From Strix aluco (lineage: Eukaryota > Chordata > Aves > Strigiformes > Strigidae): DNA of 64,000 bases. Each line of letters starts with the position of its first letter. Within the stretch, counting starts at the first letter, position 1. Location of the stretch: assembly GCF_031877795.1 (NCBI RefSeq), contig NC_133933.1, positions 73,363,730 to 73,427,729 of the forward strand, given 5' to 3'. The position numbers and the translations under genes are program-made. Shown here piece by piece: positions 37,601 through 49,600 of the stretch. The notes below the pieces were generated by a model that was not told the DNA's origin, ran no database searches, and worked only from the letters and a program-made list of their open reading frames with translations.

Positions 37601-40600
37601 TGGGTCTCTGAGAAACTCTCAGCTAGAAAATTGTTGATTTTCTGTGAAAAACAGGGCTCAGGATTGACTAAATTATGTTAATGCTCAAACAAAATAAATG
37701 CATATATGAATGGCAGATAACATGTACATAAGGCACTCTCTAAGAGCATTCATATTGCCATTTTGCCCACAAATGAACTCTACAGTGTTGTGGGATTGTT
37801 TTGGTTTTTTTTTTAGTGCTTCCCTGAAACTCATTCCAACTTCAAAAACAAACAATGGCAGGTGCACTTTTTTAGACATTCTTCCCTTTGCCAGGTATGT
37901 TAAGAATTAATTGGAACTGTGCTGGCACTTGGATGGGTACATATGCCTAAAAAGGAAAAATGATGCAAAGGAAGTATACCCCAAGTAGTTCTTCTCCCAC
38001 AGAGAGTGGAAAGGCAGAGCTGAGGGAACCGAACCTCTGCAGGCTGAAGAGGACCTGCCTGCAGCCAGAAATCTGTGAGCAGCACATTGAAGATGACTCT
38101 TGCACTGGCTGAAGAGAATCACAGGTCAGGAAAGGTGCCAGACAAAGGTAACAAATATTCTGTGCTGTACTGCACTGTAATCTTCAAAAACGTGGGAAAA
38201 AGGGGGATATAATTCTGTGAAAGCACTATTTGTGCAATGCAGCACAGAACAGGGGTAAAACAATTAGTTGTGGTATGGTTAATCTCCAGGTAGAAAAGTC
38301 ACAATATGTTGGCTTAAGCACTGATGAGTTTAAGACATTCCAAGACAAAACTTCACAGTTCATCATCTCTTAAACTATGACAATAACACTGTGGGCTCTG
38401 TACTGTACACTAGATCAACAAAATTATGCAGATTAAACATATTCCAGTCTCCCTTTTCCTTTCTTCCCCTTCCTTTTTCCTCTTCCTCCCTTTCCTTCCT
38501 TCCTTCCTTCCCCCTTTCTTCTTTCCTTTTCCCTTCCCTTTCTTTTCCTTTCCTTCTTTCTCTTTCCTTTTGCTTAATTTCTGCTCTTCCTTTTCATTTC
38601 TCCCTTTCCTTCTCTTTTCCTTCGCTTTACACTGACCCTTTCCTGGATATTTTTAATCCTGGTCATTGCAGAGATTCCAATTCACATTCAGGCCTCCACT
38701 CCTCTCCTTACAGTTAGACATACATACAGATAACTATAATATACATGTATATATTTTCTAGTGCCCAATGATAATTACAGTGGGCTTTCTCCTGGGAAAC
38801 TAACACTGTATTCATTGATCCAGAACAGATCACCTGACCTTGCTGGGGAACTTCCATTAACTGAAGGTTCTGGTGTAAAAATGTGGACATACACCTTTTA
38901 GAAAAGCAACAATGAGAACAGACTAAGTTAACTCCTCGAAGTCCTTTCTCCAACCATATTATTCCACCCTTCCAAACTCAAGGCCAGAAATGCATGCGGA
39001 AAAGGAGTAAAAAAATTATCTTTGAAGAAGCCATTAACATTGCCTGATCTGACCCAAAGGACACAAAGTCAGTGGAAGTGAGAGGCTCCCTTCCATATAG
39101 CGCAGGCTTACACACAGGTAATGTGCTTGCTAAAGCCAACATGCAATTTCTTCACTTACACAACTGCTACATTTACTTGCAAATTTAGTGAAGAAAAAAA
39201 TGTCAGAAGGTGATTACACATTGCAATGAACAGAAACACCCACATTTCTTTTACTACCATGCATAACAAGTACGTGTGTGGGAACACAGTATGCTGAATT
39301 CCTAAAAGTCACAGTAGGACTGTGCTTGTCCACAAATTATATCTGACTTCCCGAGAAAATTCTGAACCTCTGGAACACATTACTATATATTTAGTTATAC
39401 TAATGAAGACTGCAGGTACCATAGATTGTAAGTCTAAAACACATGCAGCCCAACTATTACTTTCTATTTTCTCATCACCTGGCAGAAATTTGAACTACAA
39501 AACGCTAAGTTCCCACTATTTTTGGAAACCCATACAATTGTCCTCAGGTTCCCTATCAGCAGAACCAAGCTTGCTCACATAACTTTCAACCAGTAGTCAA
39601 CTAAGAGATATTTATTCTGCCTCTGGAGGGAAAGGCCAAGCGCACATTGAATGCTCTTGTCCCAAATCTCAGGTAAGTATTACATGTAAGACCAGAGCAA
39701 TATTGAAACCTTCCTAAAACGGCTTCAAAACACAGACACCACCTGAGAAAGTCTCAGGCACTGTCTAGGAGACATGCTGTTCAGAGCTAGCACTTACAAT
39801 TCTCTTGATTCTGGCCTCTGAATCATAAGATTTTACCTTTCTACAACAAGTGACAATTTTTGACAGTGAGGGCAAAAGATGAAAAGTCATTCTGAAAACA
39901 GATCTGTGAGATTCGTATCCTAGATGGCAGTCTTGCATGGGTCCACTTTCCATCACATCAAAGCCTTCCCCAACCCCTGGCTGGAATCACTAAGTATATG
40001 GGCTTTTGAGACATTTCAGCTGATTTCACTACTACAGCCCTCAAGGACAGAATGGTTTTTCTTTAAGTTTTTAGCTATTCTAATAATTTTTTTGCCATGG
40101 CGGAACTGCTGCTGCTAACAGTGGTCTGAACATCTGGAGTATTGGTTTTTAAGGCGGTTAGTAGTAAAACCAACCATTTTTATCTTCCTAGCTCTATCTC
40201 TGTAGTTATAAAACTATTCCATCTATGGGTTGAAAGGTTTTCCTGTTTAAAATAGAGGAGGCATATGCCTTCTAACAGTTGCTAACATTTCAAAAAAGAA
40301 TGACAAAGGAGCTTCTGGGAACTATTAGGCTGGAGTGAGGTTATTGGTGGGTAATTTTACAGATACAACTGTTTCTTAGAAAGTCAGTAGTACCAAAATA
40401 TCTCCTGAGAGGACACTATAATGCCCTACCATTTTTTTCCAGAGTACAGAAGAGCACTAAATTAAAAGCTGAGGGACAGACAAAGCTGTTACAATACAGA
40501 CAAAGATGGTTACAATATCTATGCTTAGTAAAGGCCAAGGTAGATCTATGTCCTTAGTGCTTCATGTGAGGGACTGGTGAGGATGATACACTGACCCTTG

Positions 40601-43600
40601 TAACTTTCTCCATACATAATGCAATGCAATTCTGTAACTGCACTGAAGAATACTATTACTTGGGACCTTGACTGTCTGAAAAAAATGGGGCAGTCTCAGG
40701 AAGTTCAACAAAGGGAAATGCAGAGTACTGCAGTTTGGGATTAATAACCGCATGCACCAGTAGAGGCTGGGGATCAACCAGCTGGAAAGCAGCCTTGCAG
40801 AAAAAGACCTGGGGTCTTGGTAGACAACAAGTTGAACATGAGTCAGCAATGTGCCCTCACAGCAAAGGTGGCGGACGGTATCCTGGGCTGCATTAGGAAG
40901 AGTGATTACAGGTCGAGGGAGGTGACCCTTCCCCTCTACTCAGCTCTGGTTATGGGCACACCAGGAGTGCTGGGTCCTGTTCTGCGCTCCCCAGTACGGA
41001 GCAGACACGGACATAGTGGAGCAAGTCCAGTGAAGGGCCATAAAGATGTCTAAGGGATTGGAGCATCTCTTATATGAGGAAAGGCTGAGAAAGCTGGGAC
41101 TGGTCATCCTACAGAAAAGAAGGCTCATGTGAGGATCTCTTCAATAACCTGATGAAAGGGAGTAGAGAAGATAGAGGCAAACTCTTCTCAGTGGTATCTA
41201 CTGAAAGTGCAAGAGACAAAGGGCACATATTGAATGCAAGAAACATTTAAACAAAGAAAAAGGTTTTTCACAGTAAGGGCAATTGAACACTGGAACAGGT
41301 TGCCCAGAGAGGCTGTAGAGTCTCCATCCTTGGAGATACTCAAAACCTGACAGGACATAGTCCTGAACACCCTCCTTTAGCTGACCCTGCTCTGAAAGGG
41401 GGAGTTGAACTAGTCAGTCTCCTGACAATGATGTCAACCTCAACTATTCTGTGATTCTGTATGAAACTAGGTTAGTCTTTATAGAAGCTATCTTCTTACC
41501 TTAATGCACTATGCAGTGAAAATCTTAAGGAAGGAAGGCTAAAGAGTGCTGTGGGCATTTCACTGAAGCACCACCACACAGTTTTAACTAAGTAAACATA
41601 CTGCATTCAGGTTACATAAAACCTTTCCTTTGTAGCGAAATGTTAATTAGAAAAGCTCAGTTATGGTCTTTGTAAATATCCCTGTGAAGACACTTTTAAT
41701 CATTTCTTAAACTAAAACAAACAACCTTGAAATCCACCAACATTACCCAGCTTCTAGCATCTAAATAAGAATGAATTACCTATATTTAAAATATAAATAA
41801 AAAACCTGCATTGCTAGAAGCTATCTGAATATCCACCCATCTACCCATCTCTATTCACTAGAAACCTGATCTTTAAAAAGGTGTGTGGGGGAAGTCATTC
41901 CAGTTGAATGCCTTACCACCATGAAAACAAATTAAACTTGAGGCAATCATTTGCTCTATAGTTACTGATATCCTCTATAGTAGAACCTCCTGCCCTCCCT
42001 AACATATAGATTATACTAAAAATCAGTGCACTAAAGAATAGCAGAGGAAATGAACAAGGAACTTGAAAAATGCCTTATGATTCTGGCCATCATAATAAGT
42101 GAAGGACTTCCAGGTGTATTTCATACAAGGCTGAAAAATGCAAACAACATTACAGGTTTTCTTTATAGAAAAAAACAAAGCTGATAAAAAAAAAAAGCTG
42201 GTTTTATACCAAAAAAAAAAAGCTGTGCAAATGTAATGTCTTACTAGAGGTAGTTACATTGCTTTTGCATACCTTAAAGCATGAATTAATGACAAGGAAA
42301 TAGATTTTGTACAGAACTGTATGTTGAGCCTGACATAATCTTCAATCTATGGAGGACATCAGTACATCGACCTCCAGCTCTAGCTTTCCTCAATTTGAAA
42401 ACTATGAGTGTTTTTTTTTTCCTTTTTAATCATAGCAATCCTTTAACAAATATTTCTGACATGCACATGTCAAGCACACTCAGGCTAACTCCTAAGCTAC
42501 CTGTGGCCAACCATTTAAAATGTAAAAGCTTAAAAATAGTCAGAATCTCAAGTTTAAACTTAGTCATTCCAGGTGCCATCCATCCTGTGAGTTAGGTCAC
42601 AAGTCTTAACTAGTTGTTCAGACAAGGCTTGTTATTTTTGAAACTCATATTAAATAAAAAGTAGCAGCTACCATACTGATAAAGTATCCTAAGTCTCTCT
42701 ATCCTTGTAGAAAATGTCAACATTGTGAAGGGAAAATGAAAAGCTGTCTTGGAATTTGCTACCACATTTCAAGTAAAACCAAAAGTTTTTGTTTCAAAAT
42801 TTTGGTAGTGTCTCCCAGTAACTCTAGTTCAGGTGGCTTGCACCCCACCTCTCTTCTAAAGCTCAGTGTCTCTAGACTGTCTATTCTCCTAGCACATGCC
42901 AGACATCCTCACTGAGACAGCACGTTAATGACATGGCATAAGAAATAGGAGCTAGCTGAGAAACTGTCCAAAAGTTAGAGACAGAAGACATACAAACTAC
43001 ATTTCCTGTTAAGGGGTTGATGCCTTATTTGACTTCTCATTAAAATACAAAAAATTATTATTTTAATGTAAAAATGTACATTTTTACATATTTTTTCCAA
43101 GTCTCTGTCAGGGCCTTGAGTGCACCAAGAGGCACTGCAAACTCTTCCCCTCCACTCCCATGGGTTTCTCTGCCTAGACTCAAGGCTAGTTCTGACACAG
43201 CACAACTGTGTAACCTTAGGTAAGACTGTGGTGACAGTGCTGTGCAAGAAAGAGTTGGGAGAAGCCTTGTAAGGCACATCTCCCCTTCACTTAGGAGCTA
43301 CACTAGAGCTTAGACTGCATTTAAACCCTTGGTCCTTGCCTGAATTACGTTTCTGGTGTGCCTGTATCTGGCCAGGTATCTCACTGATCTTGACTCACAG
43401 ATTTGACTTCCCTGCTTGACCTTGGACCTGGCTCCTCACTACAGACTCACCTGGAGATGTAAACTCTTGGACTGACCCTGTTTACTGTCACTGGACCTGC
43501 TCTGCTCTCTTTGTTCAGGTACTGTGGGACTGCTCCTTCATGGGTGATGCCACTGCCCTGCCTGCCTTGCTGGCAACTCCCAGCTCAGCTCTGTTGTGGA

Positions 43601-46600
43601 GCAGCTCATTCTTGCTTCTCCTTAAGTGTCAAATTCAGTCGTCAATTGAAAAGAAAAAAAACAAAAGTAATTTTTCAGACAGCACTTGATGAAAGGTGGG
43701 TGGTTCTTTCTACCAATGTGTCCTGGTTTAGCCAGGATAGGGTTAAGTTTCCCCAGCAGTGGGGGGGAAGCTCTAGCCGGGTTATTCATATATCATGCTG
43801 AAGTCACATCCTGGCGCGAGGGCGGGAAGAATCGGTGATCGTGTGGGTTGGCGCAGTCGGTTCTCTCTTTGCTGTATCGGTATATACTTTGCTCTGTTCA
43901 TTGGTATCACTGTTATTGTTATTGTTTGTTGTGTTGCTGTTGCTCTGTGTATTAAACCTTTTCTTATCTCAGTCTCGGGGCTTTGTATTTCACTCCCTTT
44001 GTGGGGGAGGGGCAGCGGCCGTGTGGTCTCAGACCCCGGCAGGGATTAAACCACCACACAATGTTTCTATTAATTCAGCCAAAAAAGTTTTAGAGGAACA
44101 TAGTACATTCGTCTGTTAAGTATAAAGATCAGTATGAAGCTGAGACCAGCCCCTCACTAATCATCATGTCCTTCCTAGAGCTTTCGAATTCATAGCTTTA
44201 TTCTCCATCTCTCTCAGTGATGCTCCATCAGAGCTACAGAGCAAAAAGTGTTTGAAGCTTGCAAGTAACAGTACCTATCCTGGGTTTGAACATTTTTGCA
44301 GCAGATTCAGGATAAGTCTTATTGCTATGTCCATATGTCCTTCCTTATGTGAGACAAAAGGCCTGCACCAGTGGTTCTTGGCAGCAAGCTGCAGCCCAAA
44401 TAATCTCTCCCCCCTGCTTCCTCATCCAAGAACTGGTGCATTTTTAAAAGGCACCCTCCTGGAAGGCAGCAACTGACTTGGACAACAGAATTACACACTA
44501 TAACTGGTCTGGTTCAAGACAAAAAAAAAAAATTCAAGTTAAAACCATTTCAACAACAGCAGTAGAGTAACAGTGCTTCATATTTATGGAGTACGTTTCA
44601 CTCTGGGAACCTAAAGCTGCTTACGTTTTACTGAATTCTTGTGAACTACTCACATTCTGCACAGTAGTAAACCAAGGCTGTGAGAGGCTTCAGGGACTTG
44701 CCTAAGAACACACTGCTGGAAAATAACAAAAAACTTGACATACACAGGATTTACGACAGCCTCAAAGATGGTACAGTTACTCCAAAAATTTTTTGTTGTT
44801 TCTTTTGGACAACCAAAAGCAGGAATTAAACAGAGTCAAACATCAACTGATCCTGCCAGTATTCTTTATAATTTAGATGATGGTACTGGTTTTTTTTAAA
44901 CAGTTGCTAATGTTTTTGGGGATGTTTTTGGTTGCTTGCGTTTTTTTCATTGTCTCTCTTGAAGTTGAAAAATATAATACATTGAGATTAAAAGAAGGTT
45001 CTCTCTCCGCAGTAAGGACTCTGTAAGAATGCGTCATGAAGCAGGAAGATAACCCTCTCAGAGCCACAACAGTTTTAGCTGCTGTGATTTTGCAAGGGTG
45101 AGGTACAACTCAGCAGCAAAGCATGTTGCCGCTGTGGAAGGGTTTTTTTCAGGTCTCCTTGCTCTGAGAAGCTTGTCATGTTTGTCCCTGCCATCTACTC
45201 CTCCTGGCAGGTATTTCAATTGCTAAATTTCATACCAGGGCTCATCAAGACAATAACCCCAACAGGCTACACATATAAAGATGAATTTGTGCAAGGTGTG
45301 TACTCACGCAGAAGTTGTCTGCATATCATGCCAGCTTTTGCTGAAGTTCTGCTTCAGTTCATTCATCAGACTTATGCCAAGCTTTTGTTTAATTTCAACC
45401 AGGTGCTTTTCTTTGGCTGCTAGCACTTGCCGCAAAGTTGAAATTTCATCCTCCAGCTGAGAGAAACAAAGAGGGAGAAGAAAGGAGTTAGCCTGTTCCC
45501 ACAGAAGGATAAGCAAATAGGATGTTAAGAGATTAAATGAATCTCACATAAACTTGCATTTTTTGTAGGTGACTAGAGAGACAAAGAGGCTCAAGGGCTT
45601 GTGGAGATCACAAAAACATGTCCAGAACAGAGTCAACACCGCAATAATGTCTCAAACTATGTCACCTATGCGCACCATCATACACATGCATGTGACAAGA
45701 GAGAATTCTCCAGTAAGGAAGTGACTATTGAGCGACTTGACCAAGATCTGCCTTAGGGCATTAGGAGTCTCAAACATCAGTTTTTCATTCACTTAGTAAA
45801 ATGGGAATGGGCAGAACAAGAGAAGACTGGATAATTCAGGCAAATATCTCTCTTCAAATGTACAGGGTTTTAACTTCACATTTGTAGCTTTTTAGTCTTC
45901 CACTCATGAAAAAAATAGATGCAAATTCTTAGGAGCAGGTTAAAAAAAATAAATCACATGACAACATATGACTTGACAGTATCATAAAAAGTTACGTTCT
46001 TGTCACATGAGTTTTAGCTATATATTTTAGGCCCTACGTATTTCAAAATAGTAACATAAAAATATATAGCAGATGGACTGTTAACTTGAGTGAACAGGTC
46101 CTCCACAAAGCACAGAAGCATTCAGAAGACACAGCAGATTAGTCTTTTCAGAGCTCCTAGTCATTCACCAAACTGTGCAAATTCAGGTTGTAAAGATGCC
46201 ATTCAGTCCGAACAGAGGGATATAATTCTCCCTGAAGTGGACATTGTTTGAAACATTTAAACCAAGCCAGTGTTTTAGCAAGGCAAGGACAAGGACACTT
46301 GACTTAGAGGACTGACCGCTGAATCAGCCTGCCCCTGGCGCAGGATCCCCGCCTTGGGCAGCACTCCTGCCAGCATGGGTTTGCCTTCTTCATCCGGAAG
46401 CCTCCCAAGCCAATCAATTATACAAGCAGCACTCAGAGGTACTGAAGCTAACAAGGGCAAGTGACACCAGAGCAGCTGCCTTTCACTTCAGGTTTAGAAA
46501 TTCCCTTACCAACTGTGTTCCTTCCTCCATATGTTAATAGGATAACATATGGTAATGTATCTGATTACCATATGTTAAGTTCCCTGGAACCACAGTCTCC

Positions 46601-49600
46601 CTGTGATTTAACTCCATAGGCTGCAGGGAATGAGGCAAGCACCAGCTGAATCAGTTGCTGACCTCCAGGGCTCTATTTAGGATGTCAATACCAGCATTAT
46701 TTTTATTTTACACACGTATGCATCCTGCTTCCCTGTAAAACTGGCTGCAAGCTCACTGTTCTTAGACAAGTCTTACCCCTGAATCCCCCAGCTATTAGTT
46801 TCTCTTTTGTCACTACATGCTATCTAAATTATTCAAGCAGCTCAGGAATTAAGCAACAAGACTATGAACACAAAGCAAAATCATGACCTCAGTGGAACAG
46901 GTATCAGTATTCACCAATGCCTGTGATAGCAACACTTTGCTGTTCAAATACGTAACAATGCAGAATTGTTTTATTCCTTCCCATGTCCTTTATGCCCCAT
47001 TATACTCCTAATCTGCAAATGAAACACTGTCAAGAGGAAGTATGAGTTTCCATTCTGAGAGGATAACTGGTTAAATGCTTACCAAAAGAAGAATTCACAA
47101 ATGTCGGCATTCCTCAGATTAAGTTCAGAGCTCCCTTTAGTTGTTTCCCACCCACAGCAAACCCCTCAGTGCACAAGTCTGCCTGAGTAACACTGCTAAA
47201 GAACTTAAACCAGTATCAATATGCTTACATGTACTTAAATATTAATGCTTTCCATATGGGCTAGCACTAGGTTTATCATTAGGTACCTAGATATGCAAAC
47301 ATTTGAGGGCTTCTATTAAAATTACTTTCCATGTGTTCTGTTGAATGGACATCTAAAGCTGTAAAGCCCTAAGCAAGCATTAACCATGTGCTCAATGGCA
47401 TATATGAACAACATTTCTGACTGTATTAAAAATAATAAAGTATTTTTCTTTAGAGATCAGTTTTGAATTGACAAAAATCTTCCTCAAGTTCCATCATTTT
47501 AAATTAATGTTAGATACAAAGCCTCCCTTCAAATGTTCAGATATCAGTCATTGAAGACTGTGAAGTAGGTAGAAAGGATTAGGGACTTACAGTAGGATCT
47601 TGAAAAGCATTTAGGCAGGTTACATACCAAACTCCCACTGAAGTCAGGCATCACCTGCTTAGGCATGTTTGAAAAGTCCAGTCATAAATGCAGACTCCAT
47701 TATGAAACTAGGGCTTAAGCCAACAGAAATACAAGCTTCTAGTCCTCATGTTTCCTTTCCCTCTAAGTGCAACAGAGTCAGAAGAATATAGATGCATCAT
47801 ATAAGGACAAAGCTTCCTTCTCCCTTTTTGTGGGTTTAGGAATCAGAGTTAATAGCTGGTTTTTCTTTCCTCTATTACTGTGTGGGACATGTAAAGGCAA
47901 GGAGAGGAGCTGACCACCTGAGACGTTATGATTACCATGATTAACTAACATGACTAACACATAAATCACACAAAGGTGAGACCCCAGGAAAAAATCCACC
48001 ATTACAGAGAGATCTCTCTGAAATCTGGGACTGACTAATAATATGGAAGGAGGACAGTGACACAAACCCAAAAAATTATTTTCCCCTGTTTAACCTTTTT
48101 TGATTATTTTAGGGCAAATTGTTTGTTTTAGAGGGTTGGTCATCCTTTTAAGATGGTGGTATGCCTGAAAAAAGCCACCCCAGTAATTCTTCAACATAAC
48201 CTTTACGATTTTTTCCAGTAGATACTTACAAAACAGCTCATAAAAAAATTCAGTAAAACGGAGCATTAAACTACTATTAATAAAAAAAATATGTCAGTTG
48301 GTATTATCTATATTCTGAGATAAACATAGTACTATGTAAAATGTGGAGGTGGAAAGATTCAGCTATCGGTTGGAGTAACACTGATGAATGGGTTGAATGG
48401 TAAGCTGAATAGTAAATTGAGTATTTATTATGCTTGTTTTAAGGATCAAGCCAGTAAGAATTAAAATATTAAGGGGCCCCAACAGAAAAAAGAAGCCAGT
48501 ATAGTTAAATGTATGCTTCTAAGTTACATTAAGCATCCTTTTTCCCTACCACTACATCACCCAAATGTGTAGTGGCCTGGCCTGGCTGTTTGCACAGCCC
48601 TCCTCACCAGAGGAACCTAAACCAGGTAAAAGCCATCACAGAAAAGGCCTATTTTTAAACCAGATCCGTTCCTAGATCCGGTGCAGAGAGGTGCACAAGT
48701 ACCTGTGAGGGCACAGCACAGGGGACAGGAACAAGTGGCTGGAGATGGAGAAGAGAGGAAGGAAGTGATCAATTAAAGCAGCACATGCAGTACACCCATG
48801 TTCTGTGATATGTACCACAGACATACATCACTACTGAAAGGAAGGCAGACATGGCTGTTTAGGAGTGAGAACTACCTGAGGGACAGGCTTTGTCAGGTAT
48901 GTTTAAAGAAATAAGAAGCGAGTTATGCAATCAACACCAGCAGTATGATAACATACTGACAAGAACTTGAGAAGGAGGTGGCAACATCAGCAAAGCCAGC
49001 AGAAAAGCTCAGGCCATGGTCCCCTGACAGGGAGGTCTCAGAGCCGGTGCTGTCCCAAGGAATTCCCACTGGCCCCCGTGAGCTGGTACACCTCTCTGCA
49101 ATTGCACCACCACAATTGTCAAAAACAGCCAGGAGGCACGCAGGTGAAAACAGTAGGGGTAGAAACTTTGAAAGGGCACTGCCACAGAACATCTCACATC
49201 GTGGAACCACAGCTTGGAAATACCTTGGATTCTCAGGGCAGGCTCCCACACTTCACCACAGGTACCACTGTGGCAGCCAGCCTGCAGCATGCATCTGTCT
49301 GCCTGTGCTAGAACTGAACATCAACTCTCTGCATAGCTATATCCTTTAAGAAAAGCTGGAAAACATGTAACAGACAAAAACTGTAATAAGGAAGGGCCAG
49401 CTCTATCACTGGTAGGAAGAGCAACTGTAAGAGGGTACTTGATAACAGAAAGAAGTTCACTTTGTGAGGAAGAAAATAATGTTTTCCTTCATTTCACTGG
49501 CTTTCAGAAAGAAACCACAAGACTACATCTTGTCTATACCGTTCTTTCTTTGTGTCTTCTGACATAAAAAGGATTATGTGAAAGTTACAGCAAACATACA

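Larger units (their letters stand above)
32733..45307 (-). other. TPD52L1 intron between exons 3 and 4
   Basis: A 12.6-kb intron. It contains the pyrimidine tract at 38448-38571, a CR1 3' end at 40660-41461, a 24-bp palindrome at 43066 and a solo LTR at 43719-44058. Outside these I see only AT-rich sequence with short microsatellites (CT/AT near 34748-34774). Confidence 0.6.

Noticed and set aside
38391-38717. 108-codon Ser/Phe/Leu/Pro-rich frame
   Set aside because: It is the translation of a polypyrimidine tract, which cannot contain stop codons on that strand.
43719-44058. Possibility that the LTRs belong to full endogenous retroviruses
   Set aside because: Each LTR is single and directly bounded by its own target-site duplication, with no internal sequence between paired LTRs.
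43795-44119. Hydrophobic frames of 84 and 94 codons resembling membrane proteins
   Set aside because: They fall mostly within the solo LTR. The hydrophobicity comes from T-rich LTR text, and an LTR of this type encodes no protein.
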